Assembly: GCA_949987565.1 (NCBI GenBank)
Contig: OX465112.1
Coordinates: 11,796,536 to 11,860,535, forward strand
Source of the DNA: Luidia sarsii
Lineage: Eukaryota > Echinodermata > Asteroidea > Paxillosida > Luidiidae
Reading direction: 5' to 3'
Length of the DNA: 64,000 bases
Below, piece by piece: positions 23,701-37,200 of this stretch. The notes beneath the pieces were generated by a model that saw only the letters and a program-made list of their open reading frames with translations, was not told where the DNA came from and ran no database searches. Position numbers and translations under genes: made by a program. Positions within the stretch are counted from its first letter, which is position 1; the number at the start of each line of letters is the position of its first letter.

Positions 23701-25395
23701 GTTCTGGAATACGAAGTAGAAATAGAAAACAACTTTAAGCACATAATTTTTTACATTTTTGGGTTATGAAAATAGCTATGAGATGACCGGCACTGAAACT
23801 TCTTTTTGTGTGGAAATAAGCTCACTGCTGCATCCATTTTTTGCAATCCTTGAAATGATGGCCATGTTTGCATATTTGAAAACAAAATGGGGGTGTGATC
23901 CCTGGATTGAATGCTTCTGACTGGCACCCCACTCCAGCAAACACTACGGATTTGGGAAGGTTGTCAACCCCATGGGCTGCAAAACCAGAAGTCTCGGGTT
24001 CAAGTTCAAGAGAACTTGAACCCGAGACGTCTGGTTTTGCGCACCGCTGAGCATTGCGGCAAAGACTAGTTGACTATTTGTGAAGCCCCTATCTATAAGG
24101 ACTGGATAGCTCAGATGGTAAGTGCGCTTGCTAGTCCAGTCAAATCCCAACCCAGTCAACGTTTTCGTTGTCGTTTCTTCAAAATGGTTAAAAGTTCAGT
24201 CAGTTTTTCCTTTATTTGTTTGACTTAATTTGCCTTTTTTTTCTTTCACAAGGATAACTCTCATACCACTGCCAATATTTTTGGGAGCCTTTCACAAAAG
24301 TTCACTAAATTACACATTTTGAGAAAACAAACTTGAATGGTAAATTTGTAAAAGAAAAATGCAACTTACAGCATTCCAGTCAAGATTTTATGATGTTGAT
24401 CATAAGGTTTTCACTGATTATTGCATTCATTTACTTGAAAATTGACGATGAATGCTTTCCAAAGGATATCAAAGCTCTTTGCATTTTCAAATTGCCTTCG
24501 CTTTTTGAAAGCCTCAAATCCATTTCAATGAAATGTAGCACTTGTTTCCTCACCCACTTTGTGTTTCCGCTTTCGCTTGTCTAGCTTGCCTTGTGTCCCA
24601 GATTGCAACATATCTTCACGGCGTCTCTTCAGTTTACAGAATGTCTGAAATCAGGCAGATTGATTTGAATACATATTTAAGGATCATTGATCGCAATGAC
24701 TCCAAACACAATACCCCTGGGCCACAAACAAACTTCCGTCATGGTCATGAAGTTGAAGCTTTTTGAAGCTTTTTTCGAACATAGTTAGAAGACTTTCCAA
24801 AAAAATTTGTATTGTAATTGTAATTTTTTCTGTTAAATTCTTGTTCCTTATGCTACAAAATAATTTGCTGTATGAAACTTTTTCTTTGCCTTTGACTCTT
24901 TCTTTGACTTTGAGTTTGAGAAAGGTCCTGCTAGTGCTACAGTACTGCTATAGTGCTACTGCTATTGCTAATGCAGTGCTAGGATCGAAATGTCACTGTC
25001 TCTGTCACTGTCAGGCCCTCTAACTTTTGAGATTCGTGTATCGCAGGTCATTTTAATAAGTGAGCAGTTTGCAACATTTTTTGGGTTTTATCAATTTCAT
25101 TTCCACTATTCACCAAGATCGAGTAAGACCATGGTAAGACAAAATGTCGATGTTATTGTAACAATTGTAAGAGTAGACTGCAGGTCTGCAGTAATGTTAA
25201 TTGTATTTACGGGACCTGCCAATGTTGCGCAGATACGTCTCTTGGTGGCGCTGTTTCACTGTTGTCAGACGACGCTACCGTTGTGTCTGGCGATTGCGGC
25301 CGATGCGAACATTTGTCGGAGGAATCCGACCATTTCTCCTCTTCAGAATCACTAGTGCTTGGCATATCGTCGATTCCGGGGACCGCGGACCACAT
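20721..25395 (-). CDS. FAM204A: FAM204A-like conserved protein
   Basis: Minus-strand exons in order of transcription: 25395-25216, 23698-23485, 22793-22669, 22242-22096 and 20816-20721, 762 nt in frame, 253 aa (human about 233). It begins MWSAVPGIDD, followed by an acidic/Ser-rich region (compare MWSG... in vertebrates). The middle has low-complexity Ser/Pro, a CKRRRK basic patch and HWAELNKHLHVNEH. The fourth exon gives SGLEKKIDEAVTEGNFDQAE and LSNELATRHLACKITK, the hallmark of the family. The last exon is a Lys/Arg stretch, WGFEAKERW, and a GNM C-terminus. The function of the family is not established; the basic patches would suit a nuclear protein (inference). The exon 1 donor (CAG|GTCCCG) is weak, and in-phase alternatives exist just upstream, so the 3' end of exon 1 is uncertain. 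Confidence 0.85.
20850..21260. mobile_element. SINE B inverted pair
   Basis: CAATGAGGGTTTGCCCTGTT (21053 on) is complemented at 21200-21228. Between lie GGCAGCTCGGGCGGGATTTC and two inverted GGGCAAAGCACT blocks. In FAM204A intron 4. Confidence 0.65.
21549..21966. mobile_element. CCGTTTCCACTAC MITE, copy 1
   Basis: The left end CCGTTTCCACTAC, then AAATGCGATTATTTGGATCG; right end CGCAATTATTTTCGTAGTGG, GAACGG. In FAM204A intron 4. Confidence 0.75.
23885..24240 (+). mobile_element. SINE A copy with internal 62-bp palindrome
   Basis: Body and head pieces are in plus orientation, but a box-B-bearing segment is duplicated in inverse: 29-bp arms (23979-24007 and 24012-24040) with a 4-bp loop. In FAM204A intron 1, upstream of exon 2. 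Confidence 0.65.
24893..25085 (+). mobile_element. GAAACGTC-family repeat with expanded loop
   Basis: The stem-loop GGTCC-TGCTA-GGATC is split by about 45 bp of CTGCTA/GTGCTA-like reiterations, and the GTCAGG junction is expanded by CTGTCTCTGTCACTGT. The tail is intact (AGTGAGCAGTTTGCAACA). In FAM204A intron 1. Confidence 0.75.
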
Positions 25396-28231
25396 TTGCT
25401 CTGTATGGGATGAAGTGACAAAGACTCATCAAAGGTAAAATTCAAAGTTATTCGTAGGAGCTTCACTCGGCAGAGGCTTCGTCTAACGTCGGTTTACAAA
25501 AATGGCCAATGATCGAACGTTGCATACATACGTACGTACAGTACATGTACACACATGTATCGTGGGAACCCCCGTTTTCGACGCTACACGATTTCGACGC
25601 TTAGCCTTCTAACTCACATCGCACTATGAAAACAGCTCCGTATAACGATCTTAGACTTCGTATCTTACAGTTGGTTTCCTGCTCTTGTCCGTCACCGAAA
25701 ATGTGGAAATTTAAGGCTTTTCCAGTAGGCCAAACTCGTGTTATTCAAAAAGTTGCTCTTTTGGGGTCTATTTTCCTAGGTACAAAATTGGCAGTTGCTT
25801 CGAAGCTCCAGTTTTCTTTATTGTTGGTCCTAAAAAAAATCTGAGTGTACCATAACAAACCCCAACATCCGTAGAAAAAAAATATATCACGCAACTTGAG
25901 GCAGTCCGTTCAGGGTAAAAACTATGGAGCCTCCTATAGGGCGTCTCGCTTATATATTTTTTTAAATTTATTTTTTATTATTATTTAAAGACAAAAAGTA
26001 ACATGGCCCAATAGGCTTTTTTTTTAAATGAAAAAAATAAAAGGGCAGCTAGAGAAAGTACCAAGAAGGAGGAAATGTGTCTCTGGAGTGACATTGGGAA
26101 AGGTCATAACTGAAAAAGCAGCGAGAAAGAGGATTGTTGAGTTTTTTTTAAACGTCACAAAAGAAGACATCAACCAGACCAATACGTTTTAAGCATAAAT
26201 TATGAATGATTTGAGGAAAGTGTTAGAAGCAGTGTGGAAAAACAAAAACAAAGATGAACACAAAAAAACATACAGGGAAGAATTTTACAGTGTCACACAG
26301 CATTTTGAGTTATTTTAAGAAGTTATTTTGCGTTTGGCTACACTGGGACACCTTACTAAACACCACTGACGAAAATAGGTGACGATGCTTACTGCGCGGT
26401 GCGCCGCGGACGTCAACAAAACCGGGTAATCTTACGGAAGTGACTTGGCTTGATCAACCTTCTCTATGATTATTCTAATAGTCTGTGGTGTGGAGAAAGT
26501 GACTGGGACCTCTTTTAGTGTGAAACTTTCGTCCGCATTGTTCAGTTTGAAGAAAAGTCCTTATATCGTCGAAAACCGGTTATTGGAGGATACATGTACA
26601 TGTATTTCTGTATACAGTACATTATTAGTTACTATGAGCGCGTTGGGGGAGGCGTTCGTTTCCGCAACCACTTTCATCAGTATCACAGTATAGTATCACT
26701 ATCACTTTATCAGTAATCAATGAGTCAGAGATTTCAAATTTTCACGCGTTTTTCCAGGACCAGGGTCCTCCGAAATGTGGTGGGTCTGAATGTTTCTATC
26801 GTAAAACTAGTAACACTAACAACAGTTGAAATAAAATAAATACTTAGATCGATATAAACTGATAAACATACAAATGAAGTTGACAGTTACAGACTTTTAC
26901 TTCTACTGACTGTTCTACTACTACTAGTACTAGTTCTACTTCTACATGATCATGATGTATCCATATCAAGACAATGATAATTCTAAGCCCTATCAAATAT
27001 CAACCCTAGCTTTAGTCTCAGACACCTGCTACTAGTACTACTGAGTGCTAGTGCTAGAGCTAAACAGTGCTACTAGTACTAGTACTAGTAGTACTAAGTC
27101 TAAGTGTAAGTTGCATTTGAACAAGTAAAACCTTTTAATTGAAGTTGGTGCACAAATTCATGCCAGCCCGTACACACTTGACTGGTCAATTCATGCACAA
27201 CTTTTCTTCTTCTTTTTTTACCACTTTTTAGTCATTATTTTCCCAAACTTTCATCACAATCTCACTTCTCAACAACATAAAATGTGTATAAACCGGTAAC
27301 TACCGGTATAATGTTTATGTAACTTGAGAAGTTGAGATTCTATTCCTTCACATAGGCCTATGCCTGCCTCAATTTTGTTCACACATGTGGCAGACCACTT
27401 CTGGCACTAGATTTTTTGTAGAAAAAAAAAGCTCTTGCTTGTGGTCAATCCCAGTGGGCTCACTCTATCAGGGGCATTCACACTTATAATATAATAATAC
27501 GAAAAAAAGCGTGATTCAATTTTCAATTTTCGAGTAGGGAATTACATGTAGGTAGTGGAAGGGGGAAACATCAGAGGCAAATGATGAAAGAGGGAAATAG
27601 GGAGTGGACGCATAGAGCAATTACTTGGTAAACACGCAAGGTGTTAATTATTCCGCTCCTGGATGAATTTCACTTGGCTGAATGGAAATTCAATTAACTT
27701 TTAAAACTGATTTTTGGGGCTTTAAAGTTTAAAAGGAGAATGTCAAATCCCATTGCATTTGAAGATCCACTTTTCCTATCTGACTGTTGTATGTATACAG
27801 TTTGTACATGATGATGTTCATGGATTTTTGTTGTTTTTCAAGGCATTGTCCTTCAAACTCTCAGTACTATACATGTAGAACTTTATTAATGCAGTCAGCC
27901 ATTTTTGTGTATGTTTGTTGCTAATAATGCAGGTAGTGATGCGGACCTAGTTCTGAACTTCTGAAGGGTACCAGAGACACCACATTTCCTGGGTGTACAT
28001 GTAGGTCATCATTCCTTGTGCCTGACACTCAACTAACATCCTGCTTACACAGTAGTACACTACATGCCATCCAGCAGTTGGAAACTTGTAAGGAAGAATG
28101 CCTTTCCTGAATCTACAGGCAGCAGAGATGTTGATTCTAAAGCGAGAAACCAAGTTGCCGAGAGGGAAAAGTGTGTGATCCTAAAGAAACTCTAATTCTG
28201 CCAGCTTGACACAAGGAAGACTGATGCCACA
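25396..28231. other. divergent FAM204A / PDZD7 intergenic region
   Basis: About 2.8 kb between the two divergent start codons. It should contain both promoters. I see no CpG-dense block, no TIR element and no convincing coding exon. Short ACTAGTACT-type simple repeats occur at 26920-27110. Confidence 0.5.
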
Positions 28232-31200
28232 ATGGGAAGGACGGCTATGGATAATCATCGACGGAACTTGAAGCTGTTCCATCGCAAGTCCAAGTATCTC
28301 CTGAGTGATATTGAGAGAGACTACCTGCATGATGTGCTCAGACAGTATGAATCTGTCAGGTAAACTGCCTTTTTTTATTTAATCCGGAGAAGTGTCTAAA
28401 ATACATGCATTGATTTAAGGTCTTAGAAATTCGTCTATACTTTATCATCAAACTGTTTCAGCTTCCTTGACCATAAATTGCAGAGCTGCACAGTATAGCA
28501 GAATTTGCAATAGCGCAATCGTGCCTTTAAATGTTGCAATATTGAAACCCCAAAAGGCTAACTATATCCAGACAATAGAGTGCGGTAAGCATGTATTTTC
28601 AAAACGTTGTTTGAAAAAGACCGTTATAACATCCATGAAAATGTTCAAATTCATTCCTCTCAGTTGAAATTTTGGCAGAATAGTCAAAAGCACTTTCTAC
28701 GGTATGAAGCATTATGACTTTGGAATACTAGTCAGATGCCTTCATGTTTTCAAAGAGTTCCTGAAGCATTTTTTTTTTACCAAATAGAAAATGTACCGTT
28801 CAACGGTTCACATGAACTGTACTTTGGTCCAAAGCTTTTAAAAAGTTTTTAAACGTACATGGTAGAATCACCCAGCTGATTTCATTACACAGATCTATTG
28901 ATTTCTGTGTTTGTTATAAATTCATTTGCAGTGCACTGTTCATGTAAGGCCAGCAGCTGTTAATGAGTTTCTTGTCATTTGTGAAACTGAAGCCATGGGT
29001 GTACAAACAATGCCCTTGTTTCTAAGTACTAAAACCAGAATGAAGCCAGAGTGCTCCTTCTCTGTCATTCTCTAATATTTTTCCTTCTTCAAAAATTTTA
29101 ATTGGAATAATTTTACAGCGTATTTTTAACAGTTTTTAACAATATACAGTAAACAGGTAAAACGTCTCTTTACATGTATGTGGGCTATAGATGCTTTGTT
29201 TCTTGCACATACATGTTTGTACACGTGCACGTGTCCGTATGGCCCAATGGAGAAACAGCAGTTATGTACAGTAGTTCTAGATTGGCTCAAAGTAGACTTT
29301 AGACTCTTGCTATGAAGTGGAATTTCTCTCCACTGTACTGTATTTCACTTTACAGGCAGTGCACAGTTTAAGCTTTCGGACACATACAGTACATTTCTAG
29401 AAAAAAAATTATATGTTCATGTACACATGTACCGGTACATGTATATTGTACATGTGTTGCTGCCAGAGTTCGATAAATTATGCATAATTTTTGTATAATT
29501 GATTGGTTTGAACTAGGTTTCTCAAACAAATCAGAAATAATTAAAGCTTCTCTGCCATAAATATGACTGTCAAGTTCATTTTCTGCTGTCATCTAGGGAT
29601 CTGAAGTGTACAAACATACAGGTACCGGGTACTGGCGAGCTTCTTTTTCTTAGTGCAGTTCAAAATTGGTCACCTTTCAAAATGAGGGCGCTATTGCAAG
29701 GTCATGTCAGGAACCCACAGTCATGAAAGTTAAAAAAAAAAATTAAAACTGCAAATTAATCCCTCTGGATTGTGTATGATGAAAAACTCCTTCACTAAAT
29801 GATTCACCAAGCGTACATTTTGGCAGCTAATCAACAGTTTTAGGGATACCGGTTAGGTCTGCAGAAATGTTCAGAAACTTTTGTAAGCAACCAATTTGGT
29901 CTCTGTTGCATGATCCTGTGATGACATCACAAATTTGCTCAATCATGAATGTTGAAATCATCAGTCGTGAGCATAAAAACTTAACTTATAAATACACCCC
30001 CAGAATGAGTGTGAAAAACCAGTTTGATTGTTAGCAACATTGCAAAACAGTTCTGTAGCATGGATTTAAGTGATAAAATGTCTATTGCAGAGATCCTCTT
30101 TTTCCCAGAATTATTATTATCTCAAAATTTAGTGGGCCTGACATTTTGATCTTAGCAGGACCTTTCTCAAAGGCAGATTGACAACCTGACAAAACAAGGA
30201 GAAGGACAAAGCAGTTTGCAACATTTTTGTATATATCACTTTGAATTATTTTTTAATGATTTGTTAAATTTTGGTTTGGTCTTGCACCCATTCCAATCGA
30301 CCTATTTATCTTCGCCTGGGATTATTGAATTGAATTTCAACATTCTTTTCTTGTCATCAGGGACGTGAAGAAACTCATGGTCAATCTTCTGGACATTCTG
30401 GACACGCCGGCCAAATTGGATCTCCTTGTGGAGATCCGTGGTCTCCTGCCCAAAATCCACACGGCCCAGTTTGACTGGCTGGCACCCTATGCCAAGATGG
30501 CACACCCTGTCATCGTGACCGGTACTCAGCACGGGAACGTCAAGCATCTCCGGAAAAGCCGCAGTGATGGCTCAGTTATCAAGGGTAAGTTCACACTATG
30601 TGAACCCCCTAGTACTGTTCACTTGGAGGGTTCCTCAATCCTTCACAATCCTCCACAATCCTCCAGTGTAAATTTAACAACCTTCCTCAATCCTCCACAG
30701 TCCTTCATAATCCTCCAGTGTAAATTTGACAACCTTCCTCAATCCTCCACAATCCTCCAAGATCTCATTTTAGCATGCTTCCTCAATCCTTCACAATCCT
30801 CCAGTGTAAATTTGACAACCTTCCTCAGTCTTCCACAATCCTCCAAGATCTCATTGTAGCATGCTTCCTCAATCCTTCACAATCCTCCAGTGTAAATTTA
30901 ACAACCTTCCTCAATCCTCCACAATCCTCCAAGATCTCATTGTAGCATGCTCCCTCAATCCTCCACAATCCTCCAAGATCTCATTGTAGCATGCTCCCTC
31001 AATCCTCCACAATCCTCCAAGATCTCATTGTACATAGCATGCTTCCTCAATCCTCCACAATCCTCCAAGATCTCATTGTAGCATGCTCCCTCAATCCTCC
31101 ACAATCCTCCAAGATCTCATTGTAGCATGCTCCCTCAATCCTCCACAATCCTCCAAGATCTCATTGTAGCATGCTCCCTCAATCCTCCACAATCCTCCAA

Positions 31201-34200
31201 TATCTCATTGTACATAGCATGCTTCCTCAATCCTCCACAATCCTCCAGTGTACCTGATGCATCGTAAGGCTTTGGGAAATCCATCCTAGTACACATGGTA
31301 CATGCACATGCTCTGGCGTACATGTACAGTACGTGTACATGTGTGCCACTGTACAGGCATTGATACTAGGGCCGTTTCCACTACATGTACATGTACATCA
31401 AATAAACGTAATTGTTTGGATCTAGATTTGAATCACTTTTTTTGTATTCTATGTGTGGACACAATAAACGCGATTTGACTCGTGATTGAGACTTTTTGAA
31501 ATAATCGCGTTTATTTGCGACGCAGTGTGTTGGAACACTCCCTGAGTTTGTTTTTATCCCACAATGCACCACTCGCGCTCTGATTGACAGGAAGTGCCAT
31601 GCTTGTTTATAAATGTCTCCCTGTGTGGTCCACCCTCAAGGATACACCCACCATTTAACCACAACTGCTAACCGCAATCAGCTCATGGTTTTTGGGCCTG
31701 TGTGGACACGACCCGATAAAAAAAATGAATTGCGGTTCAAATCGTGATTATTTTCGTAGTGGGAATGGCCCTGGCCTACTTTGCATGACTCTCTAAAACC
31801 ATGTACCGGTACATGTATCTTTAGAGAGCACCTAAATTAAACACACATACAGTATACTGTACACATATACCGGTATGTACATTGCTGGGACTGGCTTGGT
31901 ATTCACAGTTGAATTACCGGTAAGTGAAAACCAAAACCAATGTGTACATGTACATTGTATATATATGATACAGGTGCATACTTGTTCATCCAATTTATTA
32001 TAAATCCTGTACGTTATACCAGTATTTATTAAGTGTATTATACATGTACATGTACATGTACATGTACATGTATGACATGTACATGTATGTGTTTGAGAAA
32101 TTTCCCAATTTTATGGGAAAGAGTAAATGTATTGATTATATGACAAAGCATTAAAATTACTACTGAAATAATTGATTGGTTGAACAGAGCGGAGTGAATG
32201 CAGTTCTATTGGTCAGATGCTATTGATTTTTGTTTTATTATTCAGCATAATTGCTATGCTTGTATACAGTGTAGTAAGGTACTGTGGGAACCTTGGCAGT
32301 GGCTCTCTGTGAACTGTGTTTTTACACACACATGATGTACATGTACAATACATGTACACACTACACCTACGTACAGTTAGCCTACAGTGTGTACATTTCA
32401 TGTAGATTTTACCCACAAAATTATTTAAAGGTACAGTATATGGTGAAATGGTGAAAAAATTAAGGGTACAGTAGTTCCTCTGGTCTGGCTGACTTGGTTC
32501 CTCCAGTTACTTTAAGATGTTTAAGCAGCAACCAGGCTGTTTGCCTCCTCTCACCCATACACTCTGTCTCAAGATTCCAAGATGTAACAAGGAGAATCTT
32601 CCTCTCTTTGGAATTCCCTTCCTTCCTGTGTACGGTAGTTCATGTTTCCCACCTTCTTTTGATCTAGCCCGTTTTAAGAGGAATGTCAAATTGTCTTAAA
32701 ATTCAATTTCCTGTCTCCAGCTTTCCTTAGTTCCCGCTTAGCGCTATCTCCTTCCTTCCTTAGCCCTCAACCTACATATACATGTACATGCAAGCCCTTT
32801 TCACACTACAGAGCCAATCCCCGGGGAATAAATCCTTGTAAAAATCCTGGGGATTTTTTACCCTACCAACACCCCCGCAACTGTTCACACTCGACCCACT
32901 TGGTAACTCCCGGGGACACTATTTCCCGGGAGTATGCAAGGTCATTTCACACTGGCAATCAATCCCCGGGGAATGTGCAAATGGAGGATGCACTTTCTGT
33001 AGCTCCCACGCAAAAAGGTGGGGGTGCATGTGAGTAAGAACAGACCGATCAAATTCCCTGGGGAATTTTTGAGAAATCTCCGGGGATTTTGTCTAGTGTG
33101 AAAACCCCCCTAGAATGGATTTCTAGCCTTGTTTTGGGCGACATTGCATACAAAAAAATAAAGGAAAGAAAGTCACAAAGCTGTATATATATATGCACAG
33201 CATAATTAATATACCCAGACTTCCTTCTCTTGGCTCTACTTGCCTGGATACTGCAATTTCACTCAGCATTACGTTTCTATGGTAACAATAATACAGGTTT
33301 CAAAGGGTTGATTGTGAGTAGCATTGTCGAAGCATGTCACAAAAGGACTGAGTTTGTAAGCGCTCAGAAATTTAATCCTACATGTATCAGAGTGTACATG
33401 TAGCTGCTAAGGGCGTCATACCTCTATGAGGGCATGTACACACGTACAGCAGTACAGCATAGCCTGTGGCCTGCCTTACATGAACATGTACGTGTACTTT
33501 ACAAGCAGAGTCTGATTTCCTAAAGAGGTATTCACTATTGGGGCGTTGTGAGTTCAGTGGTGTAACCTGAAGAGGTGGAGCTGGATGTGGACAGGGAGCC
33601 CCAAACATTATTCACCTTTTGCTCCCAGTGATTGCCCCAAAAAACCTTTTGTTTTTCCAAAGTGCTAAACACCCCCATTAGTCTTAGACCCAGTCTACCC
33701 TCATGAAGAAGGCTGGTTGTATACTGCTGTTTATATCAGTTACACTGTTTAATACAATGTTTCCTGTGACAGTATTGATTTACATGCAACTGCTTCATCC
33801 ATTTCACACTGTTTGAATGTGAAACCTCAACTGCTGTAACCAGGGTTATACAAAGTTCTAATTGTTGTCAGTGCCTGAATGGAAATGCTGTTGTGATCCC
33901 CATAAAACATGGTTGAGTTTGCAAGCTACATGTAGTGAGTTGCTCCAAAATGGCAGCTGGCTGCCAATTATCATCAAGTGTGTACCGTTCTACCAACCAA
34001 AGACTGTTTTAATGATGAGCTTTGCAAGGGCAATTCATTAATCTATTGTACAACCAGACAATAGAGATACAGACTCTAGAACAGTATAGTTGATGCTTCC
34101 AACTTGATGAAAATCGGAATATTTGGGGTCTTAAATGTGGCACTATATACTGTACTTGACCATGGATGCAAATTGATACACACTTTGGAAAAAGCACTTT

Positions 34201-37200
34201 TTCATTGGACTTATTTTGGAAGGGAAATATACATCATTTCAAATGCTGTTGGAATGAAAAACTGAAGTACATGTACATTGGTTCTCAGTTTGCACAAACA
34301 ATGTAGGCTACCGGTATACAGTACTTACATGTACACGAGTACATGTACGTACATACATGTATGTACATGTACCGGTACACGTGTACATGTACATGTACCA
34401 GTACATGTACATGCGCATACAATGTCTACATTTCAAGTACAAGTACAAGTACCTGTACACGTACACATACACATAAATGTACACATAAATGTACAATTAA
34501 TATGTGTATATGTGCATGTACACGTTCTGCACTTTAGTTAGAATTTTGATATACATCATAACATGTACATGTAGACGTTTGTTATGTAATTACAATATAC
34601 ACATTTACCAGTACATGTGCATGTACCGGTACATTGTAGCATGATTGTAGTACATGTTCATATACATTTACACGTAGTACATGTACATGTATGTTGATAT
34701 TACATGTACATGTACATGTACTGTACATGTATGATAAGTATGTTTTTGTATACTGGTACATGTACATTGTAGTTCATTTGACTAATTATTGCAATACATA
34801 CAGCATATCATCAGTGCAATGCCAATGCACTGTAAACAAATATACCGGTACTTTTCAAGGTTAACCATGATTATTTTAATTTGGAAGAATCAAGTGAGAC
34901 TGTACTGTAGAATTATAGAGTTTCTCAAAGAGAATCCTTTACATTTCTAGCTACAGTACTGCATGTACAAGTACATGTGTACATGTAGCTACATGTGTGT
35001 GTAGTAAAAGCTGATTTTTCTGCAGTGTCTCTGAATAGTGTACATGTACATGTACACACGTACATGTATGTATGTAAATTACACTGTACATACGTATACT
35101 GTACATGTGCTGTACATCTACATGTACATGTAGATTGTTACTACAGAATTCTCCCAAACCAACTGGCTAATTGTGCTGAACCCTGATATTGCATGGTATG
35201 TACACTCTTGGGTCATGGCTGTCACACATCAGTGAGCATAAATACCAACTGTTGTTGTTCACTTAGGTACCAATGGTTACCATGACAACCCCAGTGTCAG
35301 TGTTCGCATGGTAACCGTGGACAAGGACAGAGATGCTCCAGGCTTCAGCATCCAGGGAGGCTCTGAGAACGGCCGGGGAATATTCATCAGTTCAGTGGAA
35401 CCAGGCTCATTGGAAGGTAAAGAAGGTGAAAGGGAAATGTTTTGTTATAACTCTAAGGACACGATCTCTGCACTCTACATGAAAGATTGGGTTTTAGATC
35501 TACGTACAGTGTGTACATGTTCTATTTTGTGCCTAATTACTGTATGTTTTTTTTTTTTTTTTTTTTTTGGGGGGGGGGGAGTGCTGTAGCCATTAATGGT
35601 TTTTAATTGATCAGTTATTACCTCTGCCAACTGCCAAGGAGGTTATAATTGTTTTTGCCAGCGTTTATTTGTCTGTCTTTTAGCCCAACAAATTTAAAAG
35701 TTTTGAATGTACATGTACAGTATCGTTCTGACATTTTTTTACAGTATCGTTCTGACATTTTTTTAAAGTATGTCAGTAAATATTGTCACTGGCTCAACTC
35801 AGGCTGATTCATTTTTGATGATGATCCGGATCCAATCCTGCATTCTGGATCACATTGAAAATTTCTAACCGCAGTCGGCTCGCAATTTTTTGCGACGCGA
35901 TTTTTTGGCCTGTGTGGACACGACCAAAAAACAACCGGATTCAAATCACGATTATTTTCGTAGTGGGAATGACCCTATGGTGTACCTGCAGATCTGCTAG
36001 TATCCTTGGTACATTGTACATGCCAATAATAATGATGATAATACCAATATGATTCCATTAATTTCTCACTCTTTGGCCTTTCATATTCAGAGTCTCTTGG
36101 GCTGCGTGTTGGAGACCAGATTCTAGAGGTGAACAACATTGGCTTTGATAAGATAACTAGCAGTAGTGCTAAGATGGTGCTGCTAGGCAACAGCCGACTA
36201 CGTCTCAAGGTGCAGCAGTCAGGTCCTGTATTAGGCCAACGTATAGCCAAAGAGAAGACATCATGGTGAGCCATCAAACAAAAATTATACAAACGATTAT
36301 TTCACATCTTAGGAAGACAATTCAACTTATGCCACTTACATGTACAAATACTTGTACTTGTTGGCCTACCATATGTGTACACAGGCATGGGATCAGTGCA
36401 TTAGTTTTTGATTATGGTACTGAACAGGTGCCATAGAGCTCTATAAATAAACTAGAGTGCGCACTCATCGCGTGACACGTGCCGACAAGGGGTCTGCGAC
36501 GCCATTACCAAAAAGGTGCAAATGCATGGATCTCTACGGGGCAAACTAATCCCAGTTTTTTACAAAAGAAAGTAGGAGAGTAAAATTCGCCAATCCTTTT
36601 AGTTGAGGTAGGCTATTGATGGTCTTTCCTTTCATTACTGAAAACAATTTCTATAACAGTTTTATAGTTTCCGCATTCACAACCTTTCGGCTATACCTTT
36701 CCCCATTCATATTACACGTGATTGCTACTGACATCCGGGCACTTCGAGCTGAAGTTGCCCTCTTTGGTAATGGCGGATGTGCGTCCATGTCGCCACACGT
36801 TCGTACCGCGCTTGATAGGGGAGTGCGCACTCTAGTTTATTTATAGAGCTCTGTGACAGGTACTAACAGTGATTCGAGATAGCAGGCAGTTCAAGGCCGT
36901 TAGTTTTCTCAAGGAAATATCTAGAATTTAACTTTAAAAACTTAAAGTGATATACAAAAATGTTGCAAACTGCTTACTGACTAAAATTACCAAAATGCAA
37001 AACTTAAAATTTAGTGGGCCTGACGTTTCGATCCTAGCAGGACCTTTCTTAAAGGCAGAGGTTCTGCTAGGATCGAAACGTCAGGCCCATTAATTTTTTT
37101 AGTTTTAAAAACTTGTTTGCATACATGTACTACACTATGTTCTCACCACGGTAGCCTTGCTGCGTCTCCTCAGGTTTGATACTGTGCGCAGGAAAATCAT

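Noticed and set aside
30590..30859. Extension of the PDZD7 exon 2 frame into PQSSSVNLTTFLN-type repeats
   Set aside because: It reads past the GTAAGT donor into the minisatellite. Splicing at 30584 to 35267 restores the domain order in phase.
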